A DNA stretch of 64,000 nucleotides. Origin: Rodentibacter abscessus (GTDB lineage Bacteria; Pseudomonadota; Gammaproteobacteria; Enterobacterales; Pasteurellaceae). Shown here piece by piece: positions 17,998-26,551 of the stretch (position 1 is its first letter; each line of letters begins with the position of its first letter). Under the pieces are notes generated by a model. That model saw nothing but the letters and a program-made list of their open reading frames with translations, was not told the DNA's origin and did not search any database. The stretch lies in contig NZ_AP038785.1 in NCBI RefSeq assembly GCF_047160095.1, forward strand, positions 1,922,001 through 1,986,000. Reading direction: 5' to 3'. A program made the position numbers and the translations under genes.

Positions 17998-18936
17998 ATG
18001 AAAAAAATAGCGATGATTGGGGAATGTATGATTGAGTTAAGCGGTGAGCCGTTTGGTTCGATGGTGCAGACTTATGGCGGTGATACCTTAAACACAGCAA
18101 CCTATTTGGCTCGTGTGTCCAATAAGCAAATTCAAGTGCATTATGTGTCTGCTCTCGGTACGGATCAATTAAGTGAAGGAATGCTAAGTGCTTGGCGGCA
18201 AGATCATATTCATACCGATTTTGTTTTGCAAGATAGCACTCGCCAGCCGGGTTTATATTTAATTCAGCTGGATAAACAAGGCGAACGTACCTTTTTATAT
18301 TGGCGTAATCAATCGGCGGCTCGTTATTTACTGCAACATATTGATTATTCAAAGGTTCTCTCTGCATTAGCACAAATGGAGATGATTTATTTAAGTGGCA
18401 TTTCATTGGCGATTTTGCCCGAAAATGACCGTTTAAAATTGGTAAACCAATTAATCGGTCTTGCTCAAAAAGGGGTAAAAATCGCCTTTGATACGAATTA
18501 TCGCCCTTCTCTATGGCAAAGTGCGGAGGAAACTCGCCAAATTTACAGCGCACTTTTGCCCTATGTGGATTTAGCATTAGTTACCTTTGATGATGAACAA
18601 GCCCTTTGGAAAGATGCCACACCGCAAGCCACGATTGAGCGATTAACTCAATTAGGCGTAAAAAATAGCGTAGTGAAAGTGGGTAAAGACGGGGCGATTT
18701 TCAGTGATGTCGCAAAAAATAGTGGAAAAGTAACCGCTTGCGAGGTGAAAAAGGTGGTGGATACTACTTCGGCCGGCGATGCCTTTAATGCCGGTTTTCT
18801 CAACGGTTATTTGCAAGACAAAGATTTTACGACCTGTTGCCAACAGGGTAATCAGCTCGCCGCCGTGGTAATTCAACATAAAGGGGCGATTATTTCACGC
18901 TCGGCAACACCGCATTTTTTAACTCAATTCAATTAA
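17998..18936 (+). CDS. kdgK: KdgK, 2-keto-3-deoxygluconate kinase
   Basis: 312-aa PfkB-family kinase that phosphorylates KDG to KDPG with ATP. It has the N-terminal PfkB segment GECMIELSGE, the YGGDTLNTATYLAR substrate region and the C-terminal DTTSAGDAFNAGF motif with catalytic base D261. It takes the product of UxuA and supplies Eda, so the module completes the Ashwell route to pyruvate and glyceraldehyde-3-phosphate. TAAGGAA precedes the ATG. Confidence 0.95.
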   Translation: MKKIAMIGECMIELSGEPFGSMVQTYGGDTLNTATYLARVSNKQIQVHYVSALGTDQLSEGMLSAWRQDHIHTDFVLQDSTRQPGLYLIQLDKQGERTFLYWRNQSAARYLLQHIDYSKVLSALAQMEMIYLSGISLAILPENDRLKLVNQLIGLAQKGVKIAFDTNYRPSLWQSAEETRQIYSALLPYVDLALVTFDDEQALWKDATPQATIERLTQLGVKNSVVKVGKDGAIFSDVAKNSGKVTACEVKKVVDTTSAGDAFNAGFLNGYLQDKDFTTCCQQGNQLAAVVIQHKGAIISRSATPHFLTQFN

Positions 18937-18943
18937 GGAGGCA

Positions 18944-19792
18944 ATGATGAATATTGCTCAAAATCATTCATTTAAAGATAAAACCATTGTGATAACAGGC
19001 GCTGGAGGTGTGTTATGCGGATTTCTCGCAAAACAACTGGCTAAAACGGGGGCGAAAATTGCCTTGCTCGATATTCATCTTGAAAGTGCGGTTAAATTTG
19101 CCGATGAAATTATCGCTGAAGGCGGCATTGCCAAAGCTTATCAGACCAATGTGTTGGAACTTGCCAGTATTCAAGCCAGTCGAGAGGCGATTTTAGCGGA
19201 TTTTGGCAGCTGTGATATTTTGATTAATGGTGCGGGGGGTAACAGTCCAAAAGCCACGACAGATAACGAATTTCACGAATTTGATTTACCCGAAAAGACG
19301 AAATCTTTCTTTGAATTAGACAAGGCGGGCGTTGAATTTGTCTTTAATCTCAATTATTTAGGCACGCTGTTGCCAACCCAAGTGTTTGCTAAGGACATGG
19401 TTGGCAAAACGGGAGCAAATATTATCAATATCTCGAGTATGAATGCCTTTACGCCGCTAACAAAAATCCCGGCTTATTCTGGGGCAAAAGCGGCGATTAG
19501 TAATTTTACGCAATGGCTTGCGGTGCATTTTTCCCACGTGGGTATTCGTTGCAACGCCATCGCACCGGGCTTTTTGGTGAGCAATCAAAATCGAGGATTG
19601 TTATTTGATCAAGAAGGCAAGCCAACCGCTCGTGCCAATAAAATCTTAACCAACACGCCAATGGGGCGTTTTGGGGAGGCAGAAGAATTGGTCGGTGGCA
19701 TTTTATTTTTGATGGACGAGCGTTACGCTAGCTTTGTAAATGGAGTAGTATTGCCGATTGACGGCGGATTTTCTGCTTATAGCGGTGTGTAA
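18944..19792 (+). CDS. SDR-type D-mannonate oxidoreductase (UxuB-like)
   Basis: 282-aa short-chain dehydrogenase with cofactor motif TGAGGVLCG (about 18-26), NGAGG (96-100), catalytic S164-S165 region and Y178-x3-K182. It resembles the SDR-type UxuB of Bacillus (YjmF), not the long-chain UxuB of E. coli. In context its likely reaction is D-fructuronate to D-mannonate, the step before UxuA that is otherwise absent from the cluster. It starts 7 bp after kdgK and is followed by eda. Assignment is by family resemblance and context. Confidence 0.82.
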   Translation: MMNIAQNHSFKDKTIVITGAGGVLCGFLAKQLAKTGAKIALLDIHLESAVKFADEIIAEGGIAKAYQTNVLELASIQASREAILADFGSCDILINGAGGNSPKATTDNEFHEFDLPEKTKSFFELDKAGVEFVFNLNYLGTLLPTQVFAKDMVGKTGANIINISSMNAFTPLTKIPAYSGAKAAISNFTQWLAVHFSHVGIRCNAIAPGFLVSNQNRGLLFDQEGKPTARANKILTNTPMGRFGEAEELVGGILFLMDERYASFVNGVVLPIDGGFSAYSGV

Positions 19793-19822
19793 ATGCCATA
19801 AAACGAATATGAGGAACAAAAT

Positions 19823-20458
19823 ATGACAACCGAGCAACTTATTGAAAAACTTCGTTTACTTAAAATTATTCCTGTCATTGCGTTAGATAACGCTCGGGAT
19901 ATTTTACCTTTGATGGAAACCCTTTCCCAAAACGGTTTACCTGTGGCAGAAATTACCTTCCGTTCTGAAGCAGCAGAGGAAGCAATTCGCCTATTACGCC
20001 AAAACCAACCGGATATTTTCATTTTAGCGGGAACGGTATTAACCGCAGAACAAGTGGTTGCCGCCAAAAATGCGGGGGCGGATGCAATTGTAACACCGGG
20101 TTTTAATCCAAAAATTGTACAACTTTGCCAAGATTTAGGTTTACCTGTTATTCCGGGGGTGAACAACCCGATGTCGATTGAAGCTGCCTTAGAAATGGGG
20201 ATTTCAGCGGTGAAATTTTTCCCTGCCGAAGCCAGTGGTGGGGTAAAAATGATTAAAGCCTTACTAGGCCCTTACGGTAACTTGCAAATTATGCCGACAG
20301 GGGGCATTTCTACCCAAAATCTCAAAGACTACCTTGCCATTCCTAATGTTGTCGCTTGCGGTGGATCTTGGTTTGTCGATAAAAAACTGATTGAGGCACA
20401 AAATTGGCAAGAAATTGGACGATTGGTGGCTGAGGCGGTGCAACTCATTCATTCTTAG
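19823..20458 (+). CDS. eda: Eda, KDPG/KHG aldolase
   Basis: 211-aa class I aldolase that cleaves 2-keto-3-deoxy-6-phosphogluconate to pyruvate and glyceraldehyde-3-phosphate. The Schiff-base lysine is K131 in SAVKFFPAE. E43 in AEITFRS and T71 in AGTVL are also in family positions. It is the last gene of the hexuronate operon and is followed directly by an uptake-sequence terminator. Confidence 0.96.
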   Translation: MTTEQLIEKLRLLKIIPVIALDNARDILPLMETLSQNGLPVAEITFRSEAAEEAIRLLRQNQPDIFILAGTVLTAEQVVAAKNAGADAIVTPGFNPKIVQLCQDLGLPVIPGVNNPMSIEAALEMGISAVKFFPAEASGGVKMIKALLGPYGNLQIMPTGGISTQNLKDYLAIPNVVACGGSWFVDKKLIEAQNWQEIGRLVAEAVQLIHS

Positions 20459-20481
20459 TTTTATTAATTGCAGCAGATGTG

Positions 20482-20512
20482 AAAAGTGCGGTCGAATTTG
20501 ACCGCACTTTTT
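20482..20512 (+). terminator. Uptake-sequence pair, terminator of the uxu/TRAP operon
   Basis: AAAAGTGCGGTC (20482-20493) and GACCGCACTTTTT (20500-20512) form a 12-bp stem with a short loop and a T tail. Confidence 0.88.
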
Positions 20513-20520
20513 ATCTTAAT

Positions 20521-20705
20521 CGGTATTATGTATCAGTCGCACAAAGAGAATTTTATCTCCGATATTTATCGGGAGTAGGGTGCGTTAGCCAAAGGCGTAA
20601 CGCACCATTTCATCACCAAACCCTCTATTGGTGCGTTACGGCAAGCCTAACGCACCCTACATCTGAATTAAAAACAGCCTTTTGTGCAAGTGATGCATAA
20701 TACCG
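20521..20705. mobile_element. MITE-like element, copy 2 (long form, 185 bp)
   Basis: The terminal repeats begin CGGTATTATGTATCAGTCGC on the left and end GCAAGTGATGCATAATACCG on the right. The core holds two hairpins in tandem (GGTGCGTTAGCC-AAA-GGCGTAACGCACC, then GGTGCGTTACGG-CAA-GCCTAACGCACC) enclosed by GTAGG/CCTAC. A perfect 8-bp direct repeat ATCTTAAT flanks it (20513-20520 and 20706-20713). It lies between the convergent eda and oadB genes. Confidence 0.9.
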
Positions 20706-20715
20706 ATCTTAATCA

Positions 20716-22017
20716 TCACATTCCGGCAATATATTTCAGCATTACCCCTGCTGCAATGGCAGAACCGATTACTCCCGCCACGTTCGGCCCCATTGCGTGC
20801 ATCAGTAAAAAGTTTTGGTGATCCGCTTCTAAACCGACTTTATTTGATACCCGCGCAGCCATTGGTACGGCGGATACACCGGCAGAGCCGATAAGCGGAT
20901 TAATTTTGTTTTTGCTGAATTTGTTCATCAATTTCGCCATTAATATGCCGCTTGCCGTACCGATTCCGAAAGCTATCACGCCGAGCAATAAAATGCCTAA
21001 AGTTTGCGGTTGAAGGAATTTATCTGCGACCAATTTTGCGCCGACCGACAAACCAAGTACGATAGTGGTGATATTGATTAAGGCATTTTGTGTGGTATCG
21101 CTTAAGCGTTCCACCACACCGCTTACCCGCATTAAATTACCAAAGCAGAACATTCCCAGTAGCGGCGCTGCATCAGGTAGTAATAAAGCGACTAATAACA
21201 GCAAGATAATTGGGAACAACACTTTCTCACGATTGCTGACATGACGAAGTTGAACCATACGAATTTTGCGTTCTTCTTCTGTCGTTAAGGCTTTCATAAT
21301 CGGTGGTTGAATCAACGGTACTAAAGCCATATAGGAATAGGCGGCTACTGCAATTGCACCTAATAATTCAGGGGCGAGTTTACTGGTGAGATAAATCGCG
21401 GTTGGTCCGTCCGCACCACCTATAATACCGATTGCCGCAGCCTGCGGAAGCGTAAACGTAATAATACCAAGCCAGTTTAATGCTAATGCGCCTAACACAG
21501 TGGTGAAAATACCGAATTGCGCTGCCGCACCGAGTAACAGCGTTCTTGGATTGGCGAGAAGCGGACCAAAGTCCGTCATTGCGCCCACTCCCATAAAAAT
21601 GACAAGCGGCGCAACGCCATAGCCGATAGCTACTTTATAGAAGAGTGCAAGAATACCGGCACTGTATCCTAAATCACCGGCTAAGGTTTCAAGTGCGGCG
21701 ATTTGAGAAGGTAACGCACTATTAAGCGCAACTTTTATTGCAGCGGGATCGGCAGTGGTATTTAGGTTTGCTGCGACCAATGAAAGCTGCTGCGCCGTGC
21801 CTGAATGGAGAAGGTTATCTAATGCGCTCATTGCAATTCCTGCTTCGGGAATATTGGATAACAGTCCGCCAAAACCGATTGGCAATAATAGCAGCGGCTC
21901 AAATTTTCGGGCGATAGCAAGCCAAAGGAGAAGCAGGCTCACGCCGATCATTACGGCTTGCCCCCATTCTAGGTGCATAATGCCCATTCCTTTAAATAAT
22001 GCAAAAATGCTGTCCAT
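20716..22017 (-). CDS. oadB: OadB, sodium-pumping beta subunit of oxaloacetate decarboxylase
   Basis: 433-aa polytopic membrane protein that decarboxylates carboxybiotin and exports sodium. The GGADGPTAIYLTSKLAP segment and the C-terminal GPNVAGVIGSAIAAG are characteristic of OadB/MmdB/GcdB beta subunits. It follows oadA with a 16-bp gap in the order oadG-oadA-oadB. The complex turns oxaloacetate decarboxylation into a sodium gradient, which could drive the TRAP transporter and other sodium symporters encoded nearby. Confidence 0.95.
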   Translation of the reverse strand: MDSIFALFKGMGIMHLEWGQAVMIGVSLLLLWLAIARKFEPLLLLPIGFGGLLSNIPEAGIAMSALDNLLHSGTAQQLSLVAANLNTTADPAAIKVALNSALPSQIAALETLAGDLGYSAGILALFYKVAIGYGVAPLVIFMGVGAMTDFGPLLANPRTLLLGAAAQFGIFTTVLGALALNWLGIITFTLPQAAAIGIIGGADGPTAIYLTSKLAPELLGAIAVAAYSYMALVPLIQPPIMKALTTEEERKIRMVQLRHVSNREKVLFPIILLLLVALLLPDAAPLLGMFCFGNLMRVSGVVERLSDTTQNALINITTIVLGLSVGAKLVADKFLQPQTLGILLLGVIAFGIGTASGILMAKLMNKFSKNKINPLIGSAGVSAVPMAARVSNKVGLEADHQNFLLMHAMGPNVAGVIGSAIAAGVMLKYIAGM

Positions 22018-22033
22018 ATTTACCGCCTATGAT

Positions 22034-23854
22034 TTATGCGATGGTCATTAAGGTATCGCCTACAGTAACGCTATCTCCGGTTTTGACGGAAATACCACGC
22101 ACAGTACCGCCTTGGGCTGCACGAATTTCGGTTTCCATTTTCATTGCTTCAAGAATGAGCAATACATCCCCTTCTGCGACAGTTTGTCCTTCAGTGGCGA
22201 CAACTTTCCAAATATTTCCTGACATTGGAGCGGTTATCGGTGTACCCGTGCTTGATGTAGGTGCTGAAACCGGTGTTGTCGGAGCAGGTGCCGGCGTTGG
22301 AACGGTTGTAGGGGCGATATTGGTTACCTCTCCACCCTCGCTTACTTTCACCACAAAGGCTTTGCCTTCTAATTCAACGGTATAAACCGCCGGTTCGGAG
22401 GATTTTGCCGTAGAAAGTGCGGTCGGTTTTTCCGTGGTTTTGTCTGACAGGGTTTCGGCTGTCGGAGCAGGTTCAAAGGCAGACGGATTACCGCGATTTT
22501 CTAAGAATTTCAAACCTACTTGTGGGAACAAAGCAACAATTAATACGTCATCAATTTCATTTTCAGCAAGTTTAATGCCTTTTTCTTGTGCTAATTGTTT
22601 TACTTCTGCAATGAGTTTATCCATTTCCGGTGCAAGATGATCCGCAGGGCGATCCGTAATCGGCTGTGCGCCATCCAGTACCCGTGCCTGCAAAGCATTA
22701 TTTACCGGAGCCGGAGTGCGTCCATATTCGCCTTTTAAAATTCCTGCGGTTTCTTTGGCAATGGTTTTATAGCGTTCACCCATTAATACATTAATCACCG
22801 CTTGCGTTCCCACAATTTGAGAGGTTGGGGTAACTAATGGAATATAGCCCAAATCTTCACGTACTTTTGGAATTTCTTGCAATACTAAATCTAACTTATC
22901 GGAGGCATTTTGCTGTTTTAATTGGCTTTCCAAATTAGTTAACATTCCGCCCGGCACTTGCGCCACCAAAATACGGCTATCAGAACCTCTTAATTGACCT
23001 TCAAATTTCGCATATTTTTTACGAACTTCACGGAAATAAGCCGCGATTTTCTCAATTTTCAGAACATCTAAACCTGTATCGTAACCTGTGCCTTGTAAGG
23101 TCGCAACGAGTGCCTCGGTAGCTGGGTGTCCGTAAGTGCCGCTCATTGATGATATGGAGGTATCAATGCCGTCAAGCCCTGCTTCCACCCCTTTTAACAA
23201 CGCCATTTCCGCCATACCTGTGGTGGCATGGCAGTGTAAATGCAAGCGAACATCGTAACGTTTTTTTATTTCACTCACTAATTCGTAAGCCGCCATCGGC
23301 GTTAAAATACCCGACATATCTTTAATCACAAGAGAATCAATACCGATTTCTAATAATTGCTCGGTGGTGTTCAACCAAGTTTCTAAGGTGTGAACCGGGC
23401 TGGTGGTATAACTCAATGTACCTTGCGCATGACCGCCTTGTTTGCGAACGGCTTTTAAGGCTTGCTGCATATTACGGGGATCGTTCATCGCATCAAATAC
23501 GCGGAAGACGCTCATTCCGTTTGCAACGGCACGTTCAACGAAACGATCCACCACATCATCGGCATAATGACGATAGCCTAATAAATTTTGTCCGCGTAAT
23601 AACATTTGCAATGGGGTTTTTGGTAAGGCTTTTTTCAATTCACGCAAGCGAACCCAAGGGTCTTCGCCTAAAAAACGGATACAACTATCAAAGGTTGCGC
23701 CTCCCCAAGCTTCTAATGACCAATAACCGATATCATCTAATTCGGCAGCAATCGGCAACATATCTTCAAGCCGCATACGAGTGGCAAAAAGCGATTGATG
23801 GGCATCGCGTAACACGACATCTGTGATTGCAATTTTTTTATGTTGAGTAGTCAT
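22034..23854 (-). CDS. oadA: OadA, carboxyltransferase/biotin alpha subunit of oxaloacetate decarboxylase
   Basis: 606-aa protein. The N-terminal carboxyltransferase TIM barrel has the RDAHQSLFATRMR start (about residues 16-28) and the HLHCHATTGMAE metal/substrate region. A Pro/Ala/Thr-rich flexible linker lies at about 500-530. The C-terminal biotinyl domain carries biotinylated K572 in ILEAMKMETE. It moves the carboxyl group of oxaloacetate onto biotin for OadB. The length and domain order are normal. Confidence 0.96.
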   Translation of the reverse strand: MTTQHKKIAITDVVLRDAHQSLFATRMRLEDMLPIAAELDDIGYWSLEAWGGATFDSCIRFLGEDPWVRLRELKKALPKTPLQMLLRGQNLLGYRHYADDVVDRFVERAVANGMSVFRVFDAMNDPRNMQQALKAVRKQGGHAQGTLSYTTSPVHTLETWLNTTEQLLEIGIDSLVIKDMSGILTPMAAYELVSEIKKRYDVRLHLHCHATTGMAEMALLKGVEAGLDGIDTSISSMSGTYGHPATEALVATLQGTGYDTGLDVLKIEKIAAYFREVRKKYAKFEGQLRGSDSRILVAQVPGGMLTNLESQLKQQNASDKLDLVLQEIPKVREDLGYIPLVTPTSQIVGTQAVINVLMGERYKTIAKETAGILKGEYGRTPAPVNNALQARVLDGAQPITDRPADHLAPEMDKLIAEVKQLAQEKGIKLAENEIDDVLIVALFPQVGLKFLENRGNPSAFEPAPTAETLSDKTTEKPTALSTAKSSEPAVYTVELEGKAFVVKVSEGGEVTNIAPTTVPTPAPAPTTPVSAPTSSTGTPITAPMSGNIWKVVATEGQTVAEGDVLLILEAMKMETEIRAAQGGTVRGISVKTGDSVTVGDTLMTIA

Positions 23855-23872
23855 AAATACCTCTTTCTATGG

Positions 23873-24127
23873 CTATTTTAAGCCCTGTTGACGGCGGTGA
23901 TGGGCAATTGCGGCAACGATAACCGGTCGCAATTGTTCAAGATTATCTTTTTCTGTAGAAGAATCCGGAGAGGAGGGCGGCGTTGTTACCGACTCGGGAA
24001 AATAACGATTAATCAGTTTTGAAGAAAAACCAACAGCGTAAATGAGTAGGAACAGAAACAATATTACAAAGCCCATTCCTGCAAACATCAAATTAATTCC
24101 TTCCAGCATAAGTTCGGAACCTGTCAT
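23873..24127 (-). CDS. oadG: OadG, gamma subunit of oxaloacetate decarboxylase
   Basis: 84-aa single-span membrane protein that assembles OadA with OadB. The hydrophobic segment is about residues 12-35, followed by a Pro/Ser-rich linker and a charged tail ending HHRRQQGLK. In homologues the C-terminus contacts OadA and binds zinc. An ATG 12 bp upstream (24139) is in frame, but GGAGGTG lies right at that position and serves the ATG at 24127, so I use the latter. Confidence 0.88.
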   Translation of the reverse strand: MTGSELMLEGINLMFAGMGFVILFLFLLIYAVGFSSKLINRYFPESVTTPPSSPDSSTEKDNLEQLRPVIVAAIAHHRRQQGLK

Positions 24128-24159
24128 TATCACCTCCATATTACGAATATTGTGAGTTC

Positions 24160-24205
24160 ATTATATTAGGCAATTTTTCGATAAAAATCTTTGAGCCGGG
24201 TCACA
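24160..24205 (-). promoter_or_regulatory. Candidate oad promoter with CRP-like site
   Basis: On the minus strand a -10 TATAAT lies at 24165-24160. Upstream, TTTGAGCCGGGTCACA (24190-24205, plus-strand reading) matches the CRP consensus with one mismatch, centred about 43 bp before the inferred start. There is no good -35, consistent with an activator-dependent promoter. Confidence 0.45.
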
Positions 24206-24240
24206 AAATGAGGAAAAGTGCGGTTGAAAATTACATCATT

Positions 24241-25596
24241 TTAGTAAGGCAGTTCCACCCTCACCAATAATCCGCTTGTAAAGTGAATGCTATCTAACAA
24301 GGAGAGTGTGCCTGTATAGTTTTTTACGATTTCCGCAGCAATAGCCAAACCTAATCCCGAACCTTGTTGTTCCGTGCCGAGAATACGGTAGAAAGGGTCA
24401 AGCACACGTTTACGTTCTTCCGGTGGAATGCCATTGCCGTTATCTTCTACTTCAATGATGATGCGGTCTTTTCCTTGTTGCACGTTCAAATCAATTCGGC
24501 TGCCATGCGGTGTATAACGAATAGCGTTATCCACTAAGGTTTTTACCAGTAAATAGAAATCCGTTTCCAAACCTTGAAAATTAACCGCTTGCTCGTTGGT
24601 CACACCTAAATCTTGGTTTTTATCCATTGCCAAGGGGAGCAGATCCTCAATCACTCGGCGAAAAATAGTTTGCACGTTGAAATCGGTGTAATTTTCCATT
24701 TTATTATTTTGAATGCGGGCGAAAGAAAGCAATTGATCCAATAAGTTTCGGTTACGTTGAATGCTTTGTCGTATTTGATTGAGTTGCTGTCCGGCTTCAT
24801 TTGATAAGTCTTGGCGAGTAAGTTGTTCTACTTGCAAAGAAAGCGCGGTCATCGGACTACGCAATTCGTGTGAGGCATCGGCAATAAAACGTTTTTGTTG
24901 TTGAATAAAATCATTTGTTCGCCCTAATAAACGGTTGATTTCCACCACAAATCCGCGAATTTCACTTGGAATTTTTTCAACCGGTAACGGCGTGAGATTT
25001 TGCTCGTGGCGTTGTTCCACTTTGCGAGAAAGGCGGTTTACGGGTTTCATTGCTACGCGCACGATAACAATGGTGAGCAAAATCACCAGAGGTAATAGCA
25101 CTAATAGCGGTATCACCGCGTGCCAAGCGCTACGAATCGCCAATTTCTCACGGTATTCATTTTCTTGCGTGATAATAATTTTGCCTTGCGGCGTATTGCG
25201 CACATAAGTGCGGTATAAATCATCTGCGTTTTTCACGGTGTACCATAGGCGTGCTTCTTTTCTCGGATTGACTTTTTTATACTTTTTGCCGTCTTTTCGG
25301 AGGGTATGGAACCCGTCTTCCATTTGTTGTGGAAAGTTAGGTGGCAGTTTGTCGCCTTGTTTTCTATGGCGTTCAAAATGTAGATAAACGCGGGCATCAT
25401 TATTGTGCGGGGGTTGAAGTGCGGTCGGATTTTCCGGGGAATTGATAAAATTTGAGAGCTGAACCAGCATATCGTCTTGTAATTTGTAGCTTTCACGATA
25501 AGTATCGTAAAAGGATACCCCACCGGCAACACCGGCGACTAAGGTAAATAATGCGGTGAAAGTGAGGGTAAGTTTGAGTTGAATGGAGTTTTTCAT
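24241..25596 (-). CDS. qseC: QseC-like sensor histidine kinase
   Basis: 451-aa inner-membrane kinase. TM1 is about residues 9-29, the periplasmic sensor about 30-160 and TM2 about 161-181. It continues with a HAMP-like linker, the H-box DASHELRSPMT with H243, and an ATPase domain with N-, G1- and G2-boxes (DNAIRYT, DNGNGIP, GSGLGLAI). It follows qseB. Related systems in Aggregatibacter (QseC) and H. influenzae (FirS) respond to iron or catecholamine-iron through an acidic motif before TM2. Here the equivalent segment is EYREK (147-151). Confidence 0.87.
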   Translation of the reverse strand: MKNSIQLKLTLTFTALFTLVAGVAGGVSFYDTYRESYKLQDDMLVQLSNFINSPENPTALQPPHNNDARVYLHFERHRKQGDKLPPNFPQQMEDGFHTLRKDGKKYKKVNPRKEARLWYTVKNADDLYRTYVRNTPQGKIIITQENEYREKLAIRSAWHAVIPLLVLLPLVILLTIVIVRVAMKPVNRLSRKVEQRHEQNLTPLPVEKIPSEIRGFVVEINRLLGRTNDFIQQQKRFIADASHELRSPMTALSLQVEQLTRQDLSNEAGQQLNQIRQSIQRNRNLLDQLLSFARIQNNKMENYTDFNVQTIFRRVIEDLLPLAMDKNQDLGVTNEQAVNFQGLETDFYLLVKTLVDNAIRYTPHGSRIDLNVQQGKDRIIIEVEDNGNGIPPEERKRVLDPFYRILGTEQQGSGLGLAIAAEIVKNYTGTLSLLDSIHFTSGLLVRVELPY

Positions 25597-25692
25597 TTTA
25601 TCTTCTAAAGTGATTTATCGTGTTTTATATGGAAAAGAGAAAAACATTGAGAAAATCAACCGCACTTTTTTCAATCGTTTGGTATTTCTGTC

Positions 25693-26358
25693 TTAATTTT
25701 TCGTGACCAGCCAGCCGACACCACGTACATTTTTGATATGCGCTTTGCCGATTTTCTTGCGTAAGCTATGGATCAAAAAATCAATGGCGTTACTTTCCAC
25801 TTCTTCCCCCCAAGCGTAGATTTTGTCTTCCAAATCCGCACGGGAATGAATAATACCGGGGCGTGTCATCAAGGCTTGAAGAATGGCAAATTCTTTATTG
25901 CTCAGCTCAATCGGTGTGGTTTGATCGGTAAGGGTAACCTGATAATTGGTCGGATTTAGGGTTATCACGCCGTTGCTTAATAGCGGTGAACTTTGCCCGC
26001 CTTGGCGGCGCAATACGGCACGAATGCGTGCTAATAGTTCCGATAAATCAAAAGGCTTGATGATATAATCATCCGCACCGCCATCTAACCCTGCAAGGCG
26101 GCTATCTAAATCATCGCGCGCCGTAACAATTAATACGGGGATATGATTTTTGCTTTGACGTAAATGATGAAGCAGTTGCAAGCCGTCTTGTTCCGGTAGA
26201 CCTAAATCCAGTAGAACCAAATCATATTGTTGGGTTTGTAAGGCTTGTTCGGCAGTATTGCCGTTGTTTACCCAATCCACCGCATAGCATGCTGTTTTCA
26301 AGCCGTTTGCAACCGCTTCGGCGATCATTTTGTCATCTTCGACTAATAAAATTCGCAT
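25693..26358 (-). CDS. qseB: QseB-like OmpR-family response regulator
   Basis: 221-aa regulator. The receiver domain has the acidic pocket E7-D8-D9, phosphoacceptor D51 (LLDLGLP) and K101-region KPFDLSELLAR. The C-terminal OmpR-type winged helix (about 125-220) ends in NVRGVGWLVT. It is 96 bp upstream of the kinase gene, the expected operon partner. The sequence resembles QseB/FirR of Pasteurellaceae. Confidence 0.88.
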   Translation of the reverse strand: MRILLVEDDKMIAEAVANGLKTACYAVDWVNNGNTAEQALQTQQYDLVLLDLGLPEQDGLQLLHHLRQSKNHIPVLIVTARDDLDSRLAGLDGGADDYIIKPFDLSELLARIRAVLRRQGGQSSPLLSNGVITLNPTNYQVTLTDQTTPIELSNKEFAILQALMTRPGIIHSRADLEDKIYAWGEEVESNAIDFLIHSLRKKIGKAHIKNVRGVGWLVTKN

Positions 26359-26386
26359 GGTTTTCTCATCAATAAATTGATGTGAA

Positions 26387-26464
26387 TTAAATTAAAATGG
26401 ATACAAAGCCGCAAGCCGAAGACAGTGCAAATAGCACGGCGAGGTGCAGCAATGCTGTAGACAT
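26387..26464 (-). CDS. Possible 25-aa hydrophobic small ORF upstream of qseB
   Basis: An ATG at 26464 opens 25 codons encoding a strongly hydrophobic peptide (MSTALLHLAVLF..., ending GFVSILI) that could span the membrane once. It lies between the PepSY gene and qseB. The ribosome-binding site is poor (AT-rich, no clear GGA), so chance is a serious alternative. Confidence 0.25.
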   Translation of the reverse strand: MSTALLHLAVLFALSSACGFVSILI

Positions 26465-26551
26465 TTTTAAATTTAATTCACTATACAATAAAAATAACCG
26501 CTCTTTATGAAAGTAACACAAAAGTGCGGTTGATTTTATCATTAACGATTA

